DNA of 64,000 nt from positions 1 to 64,000 of the forward strand of contig CANKMW010000007.1 of assembly GCA_947483555.1 (NCBI GenBank), written 5' to 3'. The notes under the pieces are model-generated. The model worked only from the letters and a program-made list of their open reading frames with translations, made no database searches and was not told where the DNA came from. The stretch's first letter is position 1, and the number at the start of each line of letters is the position of its first letter. This document shows, piece by piece, positions 1 to 9,316 of the stretch. This stretch comes from Myxococcales bacterium (GTDB taxonomy: Bacteria > Myxococcota_A > Polyangia > Haliangiales > Haliangiaceae). Position numbers and translations under genes: made by a program.

Positions 1-2
1 GG

Positions 3-122
3 AACGAGACCGCCCACCCGTTCAAGTGGACTACCTCGTCCTTCGACAAGGTGCTTGAACGCGCCGCGGGCGGGCGACCACGGGAGCGCCACTGGACCGA
101 CGACCTCAAGGCCGCCGCGTAG
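3..122 (+). CDS. IS630-family transposase, C-terminal end (partial)
   Basis: The reading frame open at the left edge ends at TAG 120-122. Its 39 residues begin NETAHPFKWT and continue with an SFDKVLER-type helix. The N-E-x-x-H-P-F-x-W-T block is the typical C-terminal signature of IS630/Tc1-like DDE transposases, whose third catalytic acidic residue lies further upstream and outside the window. Whether the full element is intact cannot be judged. No terminal inverted repeat was recognised downstream. Identification rests on one short motif. Confidence 0.6.
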   Translation, partial: NETAHPFKWTTSSFDKVLERAAGGRPRERHWTDDLKAAA

Positions 123-170
123 TGGTCACCAACTTGCGGTGGGGTGTACTTAGGACAGCCGCCCGCCACT

Positions 171-219
<49 letters not shown>

Positions 220-234
220 GGGCACGATCGTGCG

Positions 235-3200
235 TCAGCGCGGAACCAGGACCCGCGACAGCGCCGCCGGATCGGCGATGTCTTGCTCGCGCATCCATTC
301 GACCGCGTCCTCGCGCAGGGCGGTACCCCCGCCGCCCGCGATCAGCTCACCGCGGGCCAGGCGCGCCGAGCGCTCGAAGCAGCGCATGTCGACGGAACGC
401 AGCCGCCCCTCGGCGTCGGCGTAGGTCCGGACCGCGGTCTCGAGGTCGCCGTCGGCGTGGGCGGCCATCGCCGTGACCAGCGTCCCCAGCGCGTGGCTCC
501 ACGGCACCGGCACCGCGAGCAACGCGGCCGCCGCCCGCCGCGCGCTCGCGATGCGCGCCGGGCGACCCTTGCGGGTGCCGTGGGCGGCGGCGATCGAGGC
601 GCGGCCGACCAGGAACTGGGTCTCGATCGCGACGCTCTGGATCCGCAGCAGCTGCGAGGCCTCGAGCTGGGGCAGCGCCGCCTCGACGCGGGTCAGCGCG
701 CTCTCGGTGTCGCCGAGGTAGAAGTCGACGTTGCACGCCGAGCTGAGCTGGTAGTAGTCGTGGAGGTGGAAGTCGAGGTTGCCGCGCTCGTTGGCGACCC
801 CGAGCACGTGGGCCCGCGCGTCCGCGGGCTTGCCCATCGCCAGCCAGGCCAGATTGGAGCGCCAGGCCCGGATGCCATGCTGGGCATAGACGTCGCCCCG
901 ATCCTCGGCCTCGCGAAGCAAGATCGGCGTCCACTTGATCAGGTCGCGGATCTCACCCAGGTAGTAGAGCGCGCTGAGATAGAACATCTCGCTGATGTCG
1001 ATCTCCCAGCGCGCGTCGACGCCGTGATCTCGCATCAGCCGCAGGCCAGCCTCGATGTGTTCGAGCGCGAGGCGCCAGCGGCCGAGCAGGAAGTGGCCGA
1101 GGCCGTGGCAGGCCTCGACCAGGCCGATGAGGTACGGGTCGCCGTTGTTCTCGGCGACCTCGCGGGCCCGCGTCATCATCCGCTGCACCCGCGCCGCGTT
1201 CGCGACCCCGCCCGAGGCGACGTAACCGATCTCGACCGCCAGCGCGGCCGCGACCCGACGGGGCTCGCCCAGCGCCAGCGCGCTGCGCAGGTGCCAGATC
1301 TGGACGATCTTGCCGCTGATCGGGTTGGCGAACGACAGGCCGCTCGAGATCGACCACAGGACGTCGACCTTGCGGACCGCGGCCGGCGGCAGATCGGTCT
1401 CGGCGCGCTCGGTGAATCCCAGGCCGCGGACCCGCAAGGCCGCGCGCTGCGCCAGCAGCTTCACGAACGATCCGCGCCGCGAGCGCGGTAGGTGGTAGCC
1501 GATCGAGGCCAGCATGGTGTCGGCGCGCACCATGCCATCCTTGAGCTGACCGGCGCGCAGCACCTGCTCGAGGCGCTGCCGCTCGAGCTCGAAGCGCTCG
1601 TCGTCCGGCGCGGTCGTCAGCGCCTCGTCGTACATCGCCGCCGCCTCGAGCAGCTGGCCGGCGTTGATCAGCGCCCGGGCCCGCGCCTGCAGCAGCCGGC
1701 GTCGCTCGGCACCATCGTGGTCGCCATACTCGAGCGCCAGCGCGTAGAGATCGGCGGCGCGACGGAACGCCAGCGCCTGCTCGGCGGCCCCGGCGGCCTC
1801 GATGGCGTGGCTGGCGGCGCGTTCGTCCTCTCCCGAGCCGAGCAGGTGCTCGACCAGCGCTTCGTGGGAGGTCGGCGTGGTGCGGGTGTAGGCGTCGACC
1901 AGGCCACGGTGGACCGCCACCAGCTCGCCGGTGGCGAGGTCGTCGATGACAGCGGCGCGCACGCGGTCGTGGAACGGCTCGAGCCGCTCCTCGCCCTGAC
2001 CGGCGCGCACCAGCCGCTCGGCGCGCAGCACCGCCAGCGCGCTGTTGGGATCGGCGAGACCGGCGGCGTGGGCCGCGACCTCGATCGCCATCGGCCGCGC
2101 CGCCACCGCACACGCGGTGAGCAGCCGGCGCGCATCGTCGGGCAAGCGCACGATGCGCGAGCGGAGCAACTCGTCGAGGGTGGGGGCGCCGCCGGCGGTG
2201 CCGGCCGACCGCGCCAGCTCGGCCAGGAACAGCGTGTTGCCGCCGGCGTCGCGAACCAGGCCCGCGGCCCAGTCCTCGACGTCGCCCTCGAACCCCGACA
2301 GCTTGCGGACCAGATCGCGCGCATCGTCGATCGCCAGCGCGGGTAGGTCCATGATGCGAATGTCGGCCGGCTGGGTCGTGGCGGCGGACCGCTTGTGGAT
2401 CGCGGCCACCACCGGGCTCTTCGCCTCTTCGCTGCGGTAGAGCAGGAGCACCAGGATGGGCGGCCGATCGGTGCGCGAGATCAGATCACTGAGGAAGGCC
2501 GCGCTGTCGAGATCGCCCCACTGCAGATCGTCGACGCACAGCACCACCGGCTGGGCCGCCGCCAGCCGGCCCAGCATCCAGCGCAGCGCGCTCCACGCCC
2601 GCCGTCGTAGCTCCTGCGGATCGGCGGGCTGGAACCGACGGACCTCGGGCTCGGCGACCTGCGGCACCCGGCGCAGCACCGGGAACAGGCGGGCCAGCGC
2701 GGCCACGTCACGCGGCAGCACCCCGGCCAGGGCCATCGGATCGAGCTTGAGCAGCGCGCTGGTCAGGGCGTCGATGAGCGGGTCGAGGGTCTTGAACGGA
2801 ACCATCTCGCGCTCGTAGCAGCGACCGGAGAGGACCAGCGCGCCGGTGCCGACGTCGGCGATGAAGCGACCGACCAGCGCCGACTTGCCCATGCCCGACA
2901 TGCCGTGCACCAGCACGGCGACGCCGGCGCTGCGCGAGTCGACCAGCGCCTGCTTGAGCGCGGCGAGCTGCTCGTCGCGACCGACGAACGGTGCGCCGCC
3001 GCTGACTCGCCGCACGGTCGCCGACGCCAGCGACGGCTCGCGGCCCATGGCGTCGAGCACGGCGTAGCCGTCGGGACGGTCGCGGGGATCCGGCGACAGC
3101 AGCGCCATGCACAGCTCGTCGAGATAGGCCGGCGTGTCGGGCGCGAGCTGCAACGGCCGCGGCGGCTGCTCGTGCTGCTTGCGCCGCATGACCTCGTCGG

Positions 3201-3942
3201 GGCGGCCCTCGAACGGCCGCCGCCCGGTCAGCGCCTCGTAGAGAATGACGCCGACCGAGTACCAGTCGCTGGCCGGCGTCAGCGGTGTGTCGGCGGCCTG
3301 CTCGGGTGACATGTACGCCGGCGTGCCGACCGCCGCGCGCTCGTGGGTGTGGTCGACCCCGAGGGTGTCGACGTCGGCGACCAGCCCGAAGTCGAGCAGC
3401 ACGACCCGACCGGTGGCCTCGACCAGGACGTTGGATGGCTTGAGGTCGCGGTGCAGCTTGCCGGAGGCATGCAAGGCGTAGATGCCGTCGCACAGCTGGC
3501 CGATGCCGGCCTCGAGACGATCGAGGAACACCGGCGCCGACAGGATCTCGGTGCGCGAGCGAGGTGCGACGCCGCGCGGTGACGTCTCGTCGTCGTCGCC
3601 CTCCAGGTACGGGACGTCGCTTTCCGATGACGGCCGCACCCAGTCGATGAACGCGACCCCGCGCACCAGCTCCATCGTGAAGAACCACTCTTCACCGGTG
3701 GTGTGCAGCTCGTAGAGCGAGCACAGGTTGGGGTGGGCCAGGTCGCACAAGGCACGAAACTCGCGCTTGAAGCGGTACAGGTCGCGGGCGCTCTGCGCCT
3801 TCAGCGTCTTGAGCGCCACCTCGCGCTGCTGCGCCCGATCGAGGACCCGGTAGACCACGCCCATGCCGCCCGCGCCAAGCTTGCCGCGCACGACGAAACG
3901 TTCGTCCGCGGCCGGACGCTGCGCGTCGGCATCGATCCCCAC
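235..3942 (-). CDS. Ser/Thr protein kinase with AAA/STAND ATPase and TPR-like repeats
   Basis: A 1235-residue signalling protein starting at GTG. Residues about 16-300 are a Hanks-type kinase: Gly loop GKLGAGGMGVV (20-30), ATP lysine K45, catalytic HRDLKPSN (164-171), DFG (184-186) and APE-region MSPEQ. A P-loop ATPase follows, with Walker A GMSGMGKS (347-354) and Walker B VVLCVDD (466-472), and then about 600 residues of alpha-helical TPR-like repeat. This architecture (kinase, ATPase and helical repeats) is typical of myxobacterial sensor kinases. No membrane segment is evident, so it is probably cytoplasmic; its ligand and targets are unknown. A close paralogue lies at 32697-36389. Confidence 0.93.
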   Translation of the reverse strand: MGIDADAQRPAADERFVVRGKLGAGGMGVVYRVLDRAQQREVALKTLKAQSARDLYRFKREFRALCDLAHPNLCSLYELHTTGEEWFFTMELVRGVAFIDWVRPSSESDVPYLEGDDDETSPRGVAPRSRTEILSAPVFLDRLEAGIGQLCDGIYALHASGKLHRDLKPSNVLVEATGRVVLLDFGLVADVDTLGVDHTHERAAVGTPAYMSPEQAADTPLTPASDWYSVGVILYEALTGRRPFEGRPDEVMRRKQHEQPPRPLQLAPDTPAYLDELCMALLSPDPRDRPDGYAVLDAMGREPSLASATVRRVSGGAPFVGRDEQLAALKQALVDSRSAGVAVLVHGMSGMGKSALVGRFIADVGTGALVLSGRCYEREMVPFKTLDPLIDALTSALLKLDPMALAGVLPRDVAALARLFPVLRRVPQVAEPEVRRFQPADPQELRRRAWSALRWMLGRLAAAQPVVLCVDDLQWGDLDSAAFLSDLISRTDRPPILVLLLYRSEEAKSPVVAAIHKRSAATTQPADIRIMDLPALAIDDARDLVRKLSGFEGDVEDWAAGLVRDAGGNTLFLAELARSAGTAGGAPTLDELLRSRIVRLPDDARRLLTACAVAARPMAIEVAAHAAGLADPNSALAVLRAERLVRAGQGEERLEPFHDRVRAAVIDDLATGELVAVHRGLVDAYTRTTPTSHEALVEHLLGSGEDERAASHAIEAAGAAEQALAFRRAADLYALALEYGDHDGAERRRLLQARARALINAGQLLEAAAMYDEALTTAPDDERFELERQRLEQVLRAGQLKDGMVRADTMLASIGYHLPRSRRGSFVKLLAQRAALRVRGLGFTERAETDLPPAAVRKVDVLWSISSGLSFANPISGKIVQIWHLRSALALGEPRRVAAALAVEIGYVASGGVANAARVQRMMTRAREVAENNGDPYLIGLVEACHGLGHFLLGRWRLALEHIEAGLRLMRDHGVDARWEIDISEMFYLSALYYLGEIRDLIKWTPILLREAEDRGDVYAQHGIRAWRSNLAWLAMGKPADARAHVLGVANERGNLDFHLHDYYQLSSACNVDFYLGDTESALTRVEAALPQLEASQLLRIQSVAIETQFLVGRASIAAAHGTRKGRPARIASARRAAAALLAVPVPWSHALGTLVTAMAAHADGDLETAVRTYADAEGRLRSVDMRCFERSARLARGELIAGGGGTALREDAVEWMREQDIADPAALSRVLVPR

Positions 3943-4032
3943 GTCGTCATTCTACCTCGACGGCCAGCGCCGCGGCTCGGAGATTCCGGCACTCCCGGAG
4001 CTCCGCCGACGTGTCGCACATCGGGAGTCCTC

Positions 4033-5841
4033 CTACTCGGCGATCGTCTCGCCGACGACGGTGTCGGTCTTGACGATCGGCAACCGGTCCTTCTGGACAT
4101 CCCACGACTCGTGACGCCGATAGAAGAAGTCGAGCCGCGCCTGTGGCGATCGGGCCCGGGCCGGATCGGCGGCGAGCCAGGCCGCGAAGACGCCGGCGAG
4201 CGCCGGATCGTCGGCCAGCATGGTGCGAGCGATCTCCTCGGCGACGTACGGCTCCATGTACTCCTTCTGCTCGAAGGCGGTGTTGAAGTAGCCCCAGGCC
4301 GCGAACGAATCCGGCGCCGTGGGCTCGAACAGGTGGAGCGCCAGCCGGGCACCGGGCTGGCCGATGGGGACCCACAGCGCGCCGGCGGCGAGCGCCACCC
4401 GCTCGCTGGCCCAGGCGCCGGTGATCGTCGCCCGCGTGCGGCCCTCGAACGGCGGCGCGAACGCCACCTGAGCGGCACGAAACACCTGCCCGTCATCGAC
4501 GGTCAGCGGCACCAGCGTGCGCACGTAGCGCACCCCGTGGAGGTCGAGGCGCGGCGCCACCAGCGCGGCGAACGCCGCCGGCACCAGGTAGCCGCCGCGC
4601 GGTGCATGGACCGTCAGCCGGGGCACCAGCCGATCGAAGAGCGGCACCTTCCACACCTGCGGCGTCCGCTCGTCGTAGACCAGCCAGGTGCCACCCGAGA
4701 TCTCCGAGGGTCGGCGCTGGTAGGCGTAGCCGCGGAAATCGATGGTGCGCCCCGCCGGCCCACCCTCGGCGAGCAGCACCACGTCGGTGCCGGCCAGTCG
4801 CGGCGCCGCGGTGGCGGCCCCGTCCACCGCCTGCTGCCACGCCGGCGCCTCGGTGACGGCGCGCTCGAGCAGCGCGATCAGCACGTCACGCATGGCCTGA
4901 CCGCGTTCCCGGTAGGTCCGCCACGAGTGGGTCTCGACCAGGATGCCGAGCCGATCCCGGGCGGCGGCGTAGGCCTGCGAGAAGCGCGGCGGCGCGTCGC
5001 CGGTGCCGAAGCCGCTCGCCGGATCGTCGTCGTTCACGAACGAGGGGTAGAAGTCGAGCGGCAGGTGCCCGAGCGCGGTGAGCCGGGCCTGCAGGTGGTC
5101 GGAGAGCGCCTTCGCGGTGCGTTCGAGCCCGTCGGGACGGGGACCCAGCGGCGCCACCATCACCGACACGTCGTGCTCGAACTTGGCACCGTCGGTGGTG
5201 TGGAGGTCGACGTAGATCGCCGGGCGCCAGCGATCGAAGAGTTCGAGCAGGGCCGCCATCTCGGGTGCCTCGACCTTGACGTAGTCGCGGTTGAGGTTGA
5301 GGTTCTGCGCCGTGGTGCGGAAGCCCATCTCGGCCGGACCGCGCTGGTTGACGCGATGGTTGGGCCCGAACCGCTCGTGGCCGTCGGGATTGACGATGGG
5401 CACGAACACGAGGGTGACCGCGGCCAGCGCGCCGGGCACCGCCTCGTCGTCGAGCGCGTCGCGCAGCAGCGCGTAGCCGGCGTCCTTGCCCTCGATCTCG
5501 CCGGCGTGGATCCCGGCCTGCACCATGATCACCGGGCGGTGGAGGCGGACCGCGTCCTCGGGCGTGAGCGCGCCGGCCTGCGACACGACCACCGCGACCA
5601 GGTCGCGGCCCTCGGGCGTGACACCGTAGCGTTCGCAGCGGGCGTGGTCGGGAAAGGCGCGAGCCAGGTCACGGCACAGCCGGACCGCCTCGTCGTGGCG
5701 GCCGGTGCGGATCCATCCCGACTGCTCGGCGGTGGTGGTGAGATCGAGGTCGGAGCGGCGCGGCGTGGCGCGGGCGCCGCACGCGGTCAGCCCGAGCAGC
5801 GTGGCGAGGAACGAGAGGGCGACGATCGGGGCGCGCGGCAC
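4033..5841 (-). CDS. M14-family zinc carboxypeptidase-like lipoprotein
   Basis: 602 residues from GTG. An N-terminal hydrophobic segment ends in lipobox LTAC (C21), so the protein is probably anchored in the envelope. The M14 zinc site is visible: H112xxE115 in AGIHAGEIEG and the third ligand H214 in YVDLHTTDG. NPDGHERFGPNHRVNQRGP and NLNRDY are also typical of the family, and VETHSWR may carry the catalytic Glu. The predicted role is removal of C-terminal residues from peptides or peptidoglycan stems; the substrate is not visible. The C-terminal ~240 residues extend beyond the usual catalytic domain. Confidence 0.88.
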   Translation of the reverse strand: MPRAPIVALSFLATLLGLTACGARATPRRSDLDLTTTAEQSGWIRTGRHDEAVRLCRDLARAFPDHARCERYGVTPEGRDLVAVVVSQAGALTPEDAVRLHRPVIMVQAGIHAGEIEGKDAGYALLRDALDDEAVPGALAAVTLVFVPIVNPDGHERFGPNHRVNQRGPAEMGFRTTAQNLNLNRDYVKVEAPEMAALLELFDRWRPAIYVDLHTTDGAKFEHDVSVMVAPLGPRPDGLERTAKALSDHLQARLTALGHLPLDFYPSFVNDDDPASGFGTGDAPPRFSQAYAAARDRLGILVETHSWRTYRERGQAMRDVLIALLERAVTEAPAWQQAVDGAATAAPRLAGTDVVLLAEGGPAGRTIDFRGYAYQRRPSEISGGTWLVYDERTPQVWKVPLFDRLVPRLTVHAPRGGYLVPAAFAALVAPRLDLHGVRYVRTLVPLTVDDGQVFRAAQVAFAPPFEGRTRATITGAWASERVALAAGALWVPIGQPGARLALHLFEPTAPDSFAAWGYFNTAFEQKEYMEPYVAEEIARTMLADDPALAGVFAAWLAADPARARSPQARLDFFYRRHESWDVQKDRLPIVKTDTVVGETIAE

Positions 5842-5880
5842 GCCCCGACTCGAGCAGAGGTCCGCCGTGGGCGCAAGCGA

Positions 5881-6675
5881 TCAGCGCGCGGCGCGCACAC
5901 CGTTCCACACGTGCAGGATCGCGTACGGCAGCGACACCAGCGCCGTGCCGACGGCGGCGATCGCCGCCGGCAACGCCGAGTCGGGCGCGGCCCGCCACAG
6001 GACGTCTGGGGTCGGGACGTGGCGCGCGTTGTCGAGCAACGCCTCGGCGGCGCCGACCTGCGGAATGACCAGCGCCGCGACCGCGACGCCGAGCACCGTG
6101 GTGATCACGAACACGATGCTGTGGCCGCTGAACAGGAGGAGCACGCAGCCGATGCACACCAGCATGGCGACCAGCGCCCAGGTCGGCGCCGCCGCGCCCG
6201 CCGGCTGCCAGCCGCGGAGCAGGAAGTGGCCCAGGACGCCGAGCAGCCAGCCGAGCAGCGTCGAGGCCCGCCAGTGCGAGCGCGGCAACTCGCGCCAGCG
6301 GTTCAGGCGCCAGCCGGGTCCGGAGGCGCTGAAGTCGAACCGATCCTGGAGATCACGCGACATCAGGAGCAGCACGCCGGCCCCCATGCCGTAGACGCCC
6401 CAGTGCAGCGTGGACGGCGTCCACGCCGCGCCGTAGCGGAGACTGCTGAGGTGGGCGGCGATCGCCGACAGCAGCACCCCCATCGCGACCACGCGGGCGG
6501 CGAAGAAGCGGACCGCGAACAGCGCCGTGCCGGCGCCGAACACCCCGAGGTGCCACGGGTTGAGCGTTGGTCGCGCCAGCTCGAAGGCGCAGATCGTGAG
6601 CCCACCGGCGACCAGGATCAGCTCGCGAACGGTGCGACCCAGCAGCGGACGAAGCGGCCTATCCAGACCCGTCAT
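5881..6675 (-). CDS. Polytopic inner-membrane protein of unknown function
   Basis: 264 residues with about seven hydrophobic stretches separated by short Arg-rich loops (for example around residues 18-60, 67-90, 95-110, 148-160, 170-200 and 235-255). I recognise no family motif or catalytic residue. It is the gene upstream of the M14 lipoprotein on the same strand with a 39-bp gap, so the two may be co-transcribed. Start ATG at 6675. Confidence 0.7.
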   Translation of the reverse strand: MTGLDRPLRPLLGRTVRELILVAGGLTICAFELARPTLNPWHLGVFGAGTALFAVRFFAARVVAMGVLLSAIAAHLSSLRYGAAWTPSTLHWGVYGMGAGVLLLMSRDLQDRFDFSASGPGWRLNRWRELPRSHWRASTLLGWLLGVLGHFLLRGWQPAGAAAPTWALVAMLVCIGCVLLLFSGHSIVFVITTVLGVAVAALVIPQVGAAEALLDNARHVPTPDVLWRAAPDSALPAAIAAVGTALVSLPYAILHVWNGVRAAR

Positions 6676-6771
6676 GGATCCCCCCGAGGTTGTGGCGGCA
6701 GAACGCCGCCCGGTCGGCGGCTATTCCTCGAACGCGCGGCGGCGGGTTCCGACCTGCAGAAACGACGACGC

Positions 6772-6792
6772 GGTCCCGGTTGCGCCGGGACC
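6772..6792 (-). terminator. Hairpin downstream of the papain-like peptidase gene
   Basis: GGTCCCGG (6772-6779) and CCGGGACC (6785-6792) form a perfect 8-bp GC-rich stem with a 5-nt loop. It begins 48 nt past the stop codon of the minus-strand gene ending at 6840. Only a weak T-rich stretch follows in that direction, so it is a plausible but not canonical intrinsic terminator. Confidence 0.45.
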
Positions 6793-6839
6793 ACGAGGTT
6801 GTCTGGGGGAGCGTCGGGCGAGGTCGGACGCCGTCGCCG

Positions 6840-8327
6840 CTACTGGGTGACGATCTCGATCGACCAGCCGTTGAGCGTGCCGGTGTCGTAGCGGGCGTTG
6901 TCACTCACGGTCAGCGTCCACGCCCCGGCCAGGGCGGCACCGCCGAGCGCGGCGGCATCGATGGTCAGCTTGAGGTCGTCCTCGACGCCGCCGGTCTGAT
7001 CGTGCAGCGTGACGGTGCGGCCGGCGTGGACCAGCACCACCTTGAGGTCGCCGCGGTACGAGTGCGAGATGTCGAGGCTGACCTTGGCGGTACCGACGGT
7101 GCCGACATCGGTGACGTCGATCGTGCTGCTGACGCCGGCCGGCGCGTTGTCGGGAATCGTGGCGGCGGTGGTCGAGGCGTAGGTCTTCGCGGTCGGCGTG
7201 GTCTGGCAGGTGGCGTGCGACGCGCACTGGCTGTCGTCGCAGTCGATCTGCCCGTCGCCATCGTCGTCGGTGCCGTTGTCGCAGGTCTCGGTCGGCGGCT
7301 CGTAGCGCGGCACGTCGGAGCCGTAGGCGGTGCCGTACTCGGAGACGTACTGGTACGACAGGTAGCCATAGCCGTCACCGTGCGGGTTGGCGGCGCCGAA
7401 GCTGCCGGTGCCCCACGAGTTCTTGAAGATCCAGAACCCCTTCTCCAGGATCGGGTTGCCGGCGGCGTCCTTGATGATCTCGCCCTTGTCGTCGACCGTG
7501 GCGACCGCCTTGTCGTCGTCCCAGCCGACGATCTGGATGGCGTGGCCGGCCCGCATCTTGAGCGACTCCTCCTGGTCCTTGGCGTTGGGAGCCAGCACGA
7601 TGCCTTCGCGCCAGTAGCCGGTGTTGACCGGCAGCGGCGACTTGCGGTGGTTCCACGACTGATAGAAGAAGGTCATGCCGACGTTGACGCCGTGCTTCTT
7701 GCTGGTCAGGTGGGCCTTGATCGAGTTGGTGTTGATCCAGCGGCCGCGCGGCAGCTTGAACTTGCGGCCGTCGACGGCGGCCGGCGGTGGCGCGCCGTTG
7801 GTGTAGCACTTGGTCGGCAGGTTCTCGGCGCCGGTGCACTCGGCGTCGTTGCTCGCGCTCCACGCCGCCGGCTCGTACGGCCACAAGGTTTCCTCGACGA
7901 TGCCGAAGTCGCTGGCGGCGCGGAGGTTGGTGTCGGCGTTCGAGCCATCGGTGTTGCGGTACTGGCGGACCTGCTCCTTGGTCGACCACTGCATGTACTG
8001 CTCGGAGAAGTCCGGGTTGGGCATGCCGGCCTTGATGTAGAGGTTCTCCATCAACGCGGTGGTGGCGAAGATCGAGCACACGCCACGGCGGCCCTGGCTC
8101 CTGACCGGCGACTGATCGCGCACCAGCTCGAAGAACTGCTTGGGATAGATGGCGTCGGCCTTGTTCTCGTCGGGCAGCGAGCCGTTGCTGGGGGCGCCAT
8201 CGAAGATCGGATCGAGGCCCGAGACCGGGTAGTCGTCGTCGAACGGCGAGGGACCGTCGTCGGGATCTCCGCCGGCGCAGGCGGCGAGGGGCAGTGCGAG
8301 GCAGGCGGCGAGGAGGCGAAGGCGCAT
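6840..8327 (-). CDS. Papain-like (C1A) cysteine peptidase lipoprotein with C-terminal P domain
   Basis: Start chosen at ATG 8327 because it gives a clean lipoprotein signal (MRLRLLAACLALPLAAC, C17); the longer open frame has low-complexity Arg/Pro sequence. 495 residues. The C1A catalytic set is visible: oxyanion Q78, nucleophile C84 in RRGVCSIFA, H262 in AGHAIQIVGWD and N303 in FKNSWGTGSFG. A CDNGTDDDGDGQIDCDD linker (about 355-375), probably Ca-binding, precedes a P/Homo-B domain (about 385-495, ISHSYRGDLKV and WSIEIV). P domains normally accompany subtilisins and bacterial metallopeptidases; attached to a papain fold this is uncommon. Probably a surface-exposed peptidase. Confidence 0.88.
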   Translation of the reverse strand: MRLRLLAACLALPLAACAGGDPDDGPSPFDDDYPVSGLDPIFDGAPSNGSLPDENKADAIYPKQFFELVRDQSPVRSQGRRGVCSIFATTALMENLYIKAGMPNPDFSEQYMQWSTKEQVRQYRNTDGSNADTNLRAASDFGIVEETLWPYEPAAWSASNDAECTGAENLPTKCYTNGAPPPAAVDGRKFKLPRGRWINTNSIKAHLTSKKHGVNVGMTFFYQSWNHRKSPLPVNTGYWREGIVLAPNAKDQEESLKMRAGHAIQIVGWDDDKAVATVDDKGEIIKDAAGNPILEKGFWIFKNSWGTGSFGAANPHGDGYGYLSYQYVSEYGTAYGSDVPRYEPPTETCDNGTDDDGDGQIDCDDSQCASHATCQTTPTAKTYASTTAATIPDNAPAGVSSTIDVTDVGTVGTAKVSLDISHSYRGDLKVVLVHAGRTVTLHDQTGGVEDDLKLTIDAAALGGAALAGAWTLTVSDNARYDTGTLNGWSIEIVTQ

Positions 8328-8557
8328 GGCGACCTGCCGTAGCGCGATCCGTGCCAGCGCGATCGCGGCGCAAGCGCGCGGAACTGCGGCCAGGAACGAT
8401 GGTGCGTGGCCGCGGCGCAGGTGGTCCCGCCGGCCGGTCGGCTGGCCAGGGAGCGCGGCCCCCGCCGGGTGAGGCCGCGAGGTTGCAGGCAACTCGAGTG
8501 GCCACTCCGGTCGGATCGGTGTCGGCGCGCCGGGGCCTTCGGCTACGCTCGCGGGCG

Positions 8558-9283
8558 ATGTGCGGTCGCTACACGTCCACCCACCAGGACGCGCTGGTCG
8601 CGGACCTGGAGCTGGCGCTCGCCAGTGACCAGGCGTGCGTCGGCGTGCTCGCGGTCGCGCCCGGCCTTCCGGCTGGCCTGACGTCGTGGTGGGCACCGCG
8701 CTGGAACATCGCGCCGACCCAACCGGCACCGGTGGTGGTCATGCGCGACACGATCGCGACCCTGGCCCTGATGCGCTGGGGCCTGGTACCGCAGTGGGCC
8801 GACGGTCTCGCGATCGGCGTCCGGATGATCAACGCCCGCGCCGAGACCGCGGCCAGCAAGCCGTCGTTCCGTGACGCCCTGCGCCGCCGCCGCTGCCTGG
8901 TCGCCGCCGATGGGTTCTACGAATGGCAGCGCGACGGCAAGCGGCGGCTGCCGTTCCGGTTCGCGCCCGCCGACGACGCCGCGGTGACCTTCGCCGGGAT
9001 CTGGGATCGCTGGCGGCCGCGCGACCACGGCCCCGACGCCCCGTGGGTGGAGTCGTTCTCGATCCTCACCACGGTCGCCGATCCGCTGGTGGCACCGTTG
9101 CACGACCGCATGCCGGTGGTGATCGCGGCCGCCGATCGTGGCCGCTGGCTGTCCCGCGAGGACCTGCCGCCGGTGGCCATCGCCGAGCTGCTGGCGCCGG
9201 CGCCGCTGACCGGCTGGGAGCGGCGGGCGGCCGAGCCGTGGGTGAACGCGGCCAGCCGCGAGCGCGCGGCGCCGGCGGGGTGA
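8558..9283 (+). CDS. SRAP-domain protein (YedK/HMCES-like), abasic-site DNA-protein crosslinker
   Basis: 241 residues. Start fixed by the invariant Met-Cys: MCGRY puts the catalytic cysteine at position 2 after Met removal. Other SRAP blocks follow in order: NIAPTQ, MRWGLVPQW, INARAET (Glu), FYEWQ, and TTVADPLVAPLHDRMPV with the conserved His. The family forms a thiazolidine crosslink with abasic sites in single-stranded DNA and shields them during replication. It stands alone, divergent from the papain-like peptidase with 230 bp between, in which I see no clear operator. Confidence 0.95.
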   Translation: MCGRYTSTHQDALVADLELALASDQACVGVLAVAPGLPAGLTSWWAPRWNIAPTQPAPVVVMRDTIATLALMRWGLVPQWADGLAIGVRMINARAETAASKPSFRDALRRRRCLVAADGFYEWQRDGKRRLPFRFAPADDAAVTFAGIWDRWRPRDHGPDAPWVESFSILTTVADPLVAPLHDRMPVVIAAADRGRWLSREDLPPVAIAELLAPAPLTGWERRAAEPWVNAASRERAAPAG

Positions 9284-9316
9284 TATCGTCGCCGAGCTCG
9301 ACGTCGGAGCCTGACC

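Noticed and set aside
3703..6891. 1062-residue open frame on the plus strand opposite the M14 and membrane-protein genes
   Set aside because: Its composition is Arg/Gly/His-rich with no domain, and it is antisense to two well-supported genes. It is an artefact of high GC content.
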